Shown here: one piece after another, positions 60,176 to 64,000 of the stretch
How positions within the stretch are numbered: position 1 is the first letter of the stretch
Layout of the letters: each line of letters opens with the position of its first letter
Source of the DNA: Acanthaster planci
Taxonomy: Eukaryota; Echinodermata; Asteroidea; Valvatida; Acanthasteridae
DNA: 64,000 bases
Direction of reading: 5' to 3'
NCBI RefSeq assembly: GCF_001949145.1
Contig: NW_019091375.1
Coordinates: 714,902-778,901, forward strand
The notes under the pieces: generated by a model
What the model was told of the DNA's origin: nothing
The model's input: the letters and a program-made list of their open reading frames with translations, nothing else
The model's database searches: none
Made by a program: the position numbers and the translations under genes

Positions 60176-61105
60176 CTGTGCACTGCGCTGGACTTGTCTC
60201 CTTGCCGTCTGGATTGGGATATGGGGGCGCAATATCCCAGCAACCGAGGCTCCTTTCCTGGGATTTGCACTTCGCTGGTTCGTAAACGACACGGGGAATG
60301 CAGCGTTGCGGCTGCATCGGTACCAACACATTTAGTAGACTCTCTCCATCAGCATCTCAACTGATGAGGGGGTGCTTCTACTCAAGTCAGATATACATGT
60401 TGTCGTCAAAACTCGACCTGATTGGGTATATTGATTCATACAGCTGGTTGATATAAGTCAGTTTATAAACCCGGCCTATTTTGAGGGCTGGTACCATAAT
60501 TACATGTATAGGTCTGTCATTCTGACTTTCTCAGCTGCAGTATCTACGGCTGTCCTGCGTGACTCTGACAATAAAATGTCCAAACCTATACAACGACTTC
60601 CTTTAAAGTTGTTTTACATGTCCTCCGGGTGCGCGTAAATGGCGAGTCAGGACTAGCACTAGGCCCTACTTTCGTGATAGACGTTGATGGTATGGTTGCC
60701 GTATGCTGCTATGGACACGGTGAAAAACTCCCTGTGGTTATAAACCGCTAAAGAAGTAAACCAACAGGAGAATAGGACAATACACTTACCTTATATTTTC
60801 GTTCGACCTGGTCCATCCGGTTTGCATGTCACTGTGCCCCGTGAGGTCGCCTTTTGCCTTTATACGTGAGTGCACCCTGCACGTAGCTTGTCAGCGAGCG
60901 CTCGGGGGCGTTACCTCCTGGGTTAAGTACGAACAACTTATAAAGAACGCCTCGATCAAGGTTTATAAAGTTTGACCCATCACACTCGGGGCTTGATATG
61001 TGGATCAACAACGCATCTAAGAAACTCAATTTGGTGTTTGGACATTATTTTAAGAAAGGCCTATCACTGTCACGTTACCCGCGCGTGATACCCGTTCTAT
61101 TGTTG

Positions 61106-61423
61106 GGTGCGTTCAATTAGCTTACGCGTGTAAGTCAAACTTACAAGAGAGCGTTCGTTTATAAATTTAGCCATCACGTGATCTTCGTGCCTGCCCTGGT
61201 GTCAGCCACCACTACCCTGGCTGATGAGCAGGTCTCTGGAGGCTGCCTGAGTGTAATGACGTCACGAATGGACTGTTAGAGCATGGACACGATGAAACGT
61301 CGCGGGGTCTTGTCCTTTTTCCCAAAATGCCTTGGCAAATACACTGCAGCGTTCAGTTAGCCTCATTTCGAGGCTTCCCTTGCGTGTACACTGTTGTAGT
61401 CAGGGAAGCTAATCGAACGCACC
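61106..61423. repeat. Foldback element with GGTGCGTTCAATTAGCTT ends
   Basis: The left end GGTGCGTTCAATTAGCTT pairs with the right end AAGCTAATCGAACGCACC. The right third is itself a hairpin: GCGTTCAGTTAGCC...AGGCTTCCCTT pairs with AGGGAAGCTAATCGAACGC. It lies about 390 bp upstream of the transporter coding exon. Confidence 0.75.
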
Positions 61424-61828
61424 GTCTATAGCGAAAGCAAATACAGTCCAATCAAAAGACGTCCGTGCATCACGTGTCCACACAGTTTCCAAAGGTTGGC
61501 CATTTGTAGGCAAGTACGTACTAATTATGTTGTACACCGGATGTTGGGCGTTGGAACTGAGACCTTGGAGGAATAAATAACCGTGAATTTTGTATGGAGT
61601 GGGACAGATAGTCGTTACTTAGGCAATTTACAGCAATGGCGAAAGTGGCTGAGTGATTCAAAATACATTGATACAAATTAAGAAAAAATAGAAACAGACC
61701 AATGAATGTCAAATATCTAAATGTTTCAATTTTTCCCAGTCTTGTTAAATTTAAATTTTAAAAACATTTTAAGGACACTTTATTCATCCTGGTTTTATGT
61801 TTATACTTTAGGTTAATAAGGAATAAAC

Positions 61829-63471
61829 ATGGCTGATAGGCAACAATATACCAGAGCACCTCAAGGCGCAGACATTGAGGAAGGAGATCAGAGCGAGACA
61901 GGCAAGGAGAAGCGAGGAAAGTACGGCTGTTTCTCCTGTCACCCCTCGTTCCTCTCGTGCCTTGCCACTGAGAAATTCTTTCTCCTGGCTATGTGCGCGC
62001 TGGTCTTCAGTGATGCCTTCAACATCGGCACCCTGGGTGGCGCCCTCACGAGTCTGGAGACCCGTTACGAGCTGACCGTCTCGCAGCTGGGGCTGATCGA
62101 GAGCCTGTACGAGGCCGGCAATCTGATCTTCGCCCTCTTCGTGGTGCACTTCGCCGGGCGAGAGGAGCACCGGCGCCCGATGTTTATCGGCCTGGGTGGG
62201 CTGACCATGGCCCTGGGAACGGCCATAGCCTACTCGCCCCAGTTCCTTTTCTCCCCGTACCAGCCCGACTGGCGGTCACTCTCCACCAATCACACCTCGG
62301 AGCCACTGACCTGCGGATCCGATTGGCCGGCCCAGTCCAGCGTGGACTTATGCGATCTCGATGATCAGCACACGTTGAGACAGGAGAGCCACCTAGCGTA
62401 CGTGATTGTAATTTGCGGTGAGATCCTGGTCGGTATTGGCTGGACACCAGTGATGCCTTTATCGATGTCATATATAGATGATAATGTCAACGCAAAGAGC
62501 TCTGCCATGTTTATAGGTGAGTTTCCTTTTCTCTGTATTGCACACTAAAGGCCCGCTCATACTAAAGGCGAGAGCGAAGCGAACCTTTTACGCAGTGCGA
62601 ATGTGTCATCTGACGTCACAAATTCGCGTTTGTGTTCGCTTTCGTGAGGAGTATAAACAAGCCTTTGGGAAAAAATGCAGCGAAACAAATCATCCGTCTA
62701 ATAAGCATCCTTGGCGTGATATCCCAAGGTAGGGACTTTGCCAAGTACCAGCGTAGAAGTGTAAGTAGGGAAACTGATGCTGGTAAGATCTTACCAAATA
62801 AAACTTAAGCTCGTTATGTGAGCCTTTTTTGTATAAAAAAAATAAACTGACGTCTGAGTGTTTTGACGTTACACTCAGGTTGGCATCCCTAAGAGAAGTG
62901 GACATTAGGGCGGGGGTGAAAATGCTGTGGGTTTCTGCTTACTTACCCTTTTCAGTATTTAGATCACAATACGGGCGATTCCCAATAATGCACCACCAAG
63001 AGTTTGCAACGCGTTGGCCAATCACAACGCACGAAATTTGTCGACCCTTTCCAAACGCGCATTGGGTCGACAAATTTCGTGCATTGTTATTGGCCAACAC
63101 GTTTCAAACTCTTGATGGCGCACTATTGTGAAACGGCCGTATTGGAGATATTTTAATAGTCGAGGACTGCTCCTGAAATGCACAAAGCGGGTGGACATTG
63201 CAGACCACAGCACATAAATCTTTTTAATACCTGTAGGCTAGAGCCTTGTGGTATGTTGTACTTGGTGTGGGTGGGGGTCGAAAATATGTGCAAGGGGTGT
63301 AGGTTCTAGTGCCCGGAACTTCGTTAGTATATCGATTACATTCTCAAAACTTTTACCTTAGGTATCACTCAGAGTATGTTCGGCATCGGGACCATTATTG
63401 GGTTTCTGGCGAGTGCAGCTGTAGCCTCTCACTGGGTCGACTTCTATCGGGTGGACCCGGACACAATCAAG
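61829..63471 (+). CDS. Organic anion transporter (OATP/SLCO family), first two coding exons, 3' end outside window
   Basis: OATPs are twelve-helix plasma-membrane carriers of the major facilitator superfamily that exchange bulky organic anions. Exons: 61829-62516 and 63362-63471. The phase 1 join makes Gly from G+GT, and donor GTGAGG follows the second exon. An acceptor TTTATACTTTAG ends at 61811, so a non-coding 5' exon is likely. Residues 1-49 are cytoplasmic, with a CFSCHP motif. Helices lie near 50-72, 88-108, 118-138 and 188-210. Family signatures are seen: an E-RYEL segment, GLIESLYEAGNLI, RRPMFIGLGGL and MSYIDDNVNAKSSAMFIG. The loop before helix 4 has an NHT glycosylation sequon and two cysteines. 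Exon 2 supplies GITQSMFGIGTIIGFLAS and SHWVDFYRV. About 266 of an expected 650-750 residues are present. The subfamily cannot be assigned. Confidence 0.92.
62967..63144. repeat. Foldback MITE, copy 2, in the transporter intron
   Basis: CAATACGG at the left faces CCGTATTG at the right. The arms continue with CACCAAGAGTTTGCAACGCG and TTGGCCAATCACAACGCACG, and invert around AACGCGCATTGGGTCGAC. It is nearly palindromic over 178 bp and related to 45478-45647. Confidence 0.9.
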
Positions 63472-64000
63472 GTGAGGTGCCCGGTCTGAGTAGGTTTTTA
63501 CCTCGGCGTGGGCATGTTTGAAATTTAAAACAAAACCACTTTGCCGCTTTGCAAAGCCGTTGTAGCATGACTGGAGTGCAGGGACTAGGAGACTGCAACA
63601 GATTTGAGAACGAGCCAGGGAGTTCAGGAGTCGGTATGTGATCAGAGTGAAATCTGGGGAGCTACATGTATTTTAATAGCTTGAAGCGAAATCGGCACGG
63701 CCAGCGAGTACACTAATGCAAAATCGAGACCATGGAAATAGATAACACACCATGTACACAAAATGTAGATATGGTGAACAGGACAAATTATCGACTGCAC
63801 ATAGACTATTGTGTTACAGAGAGGTTCACGTAGTCTGATATTGAAAGAAACGAATCTGGACGTAAAAAATTTGTTTACCTTCCATTAATTTTAAGACAGG
63901 TTCATATTCCATGTTAACGAGAAAACTAACGTGAATTTGTGACGTCCGATCAAAATGTACGTGGCGTTACGAATTTACAAAAGTTGAACATTCTAAGTTG
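63472..64000 (+). other. Transporter intron 2, running off the window
   Basis: Donor GTGAGG at 63472 opens an intron. No further OATP exon is visible before 64000 and no repeat was recognised. Confidence 0.6.

Noticed and set aside
1-64000. CRISPR arrays, operons, phage or bacterial systems
   Set aside because: Spliced animal genes throughout; tandem repeats here have no spacer pattern and no bacterial-type gene spacing exists.

Overview
This is animal genomic DNA from a draft assembly: there is a 346-base N run and one isolated N. It has long spliced genes and many short foldback (MITE-like) repeats. The best guess is an invertebrate deuterostome such as an echinoderm. The reasons are a compact but intron-rich layout, AGGCCTA-type and ACATGTACATGT-type words scattered throughout, and the protein families present. 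The species cannot be fixed from the sequence.

Three protein-coding genes, all on the + strand, could be assembled by joining exons whose splice sites and codon phases agree. (1) 2691-12720: a five-exon gene for a small secreted protein of about 231 residues, with a signal peptide, a short cysteine-containing linker and one complete F5/8 type C (discoidin) domain. (2) 16055-31454: a complete fifteen-exon gene for CPSF6, the 68-kDa-type subunit of cleavage factor I in mRNA 3'-end processing. It has an N-terminal acidic segment, an RRM, a much enlarged Gly/Pro-rich region, a conserved C-terminal helix block and an RS-like tail, 808 residues in all. (3) 61829-63471 and beyond: the first two coding exons of an organic anion transporter (OATP/SLCO family). 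The rest of that gene lies past the right edge.

The 30 kb between CPSF6 and the transporter shows no gene I can support. Its first 7-9 kb is T-rich, poor in obvious repeats and may include a long CPSF6 3' UTR. The rest is a graveyard of non-autonomous DNA elements, tandem repeats, a LINE endonuclease scrap and fragments with long G/C runs.

No new multi-gene system was found; the three genes have unrelated jobs. The most notable points are the alternating-phase exon architecture and hexapeptide array of the CPSF6 Gly/Pro region, a tandem NAGNAG acceptor before CPSF6 exon 13, a hAT-type MITE with an exact 8-bp target duplication sitting inside an older repeat that is also found 32 kb away, two related foldback elements (one in the transporter intron), several other long-armed foldbacks, and a single N that appears to hide a collapsed repeat.
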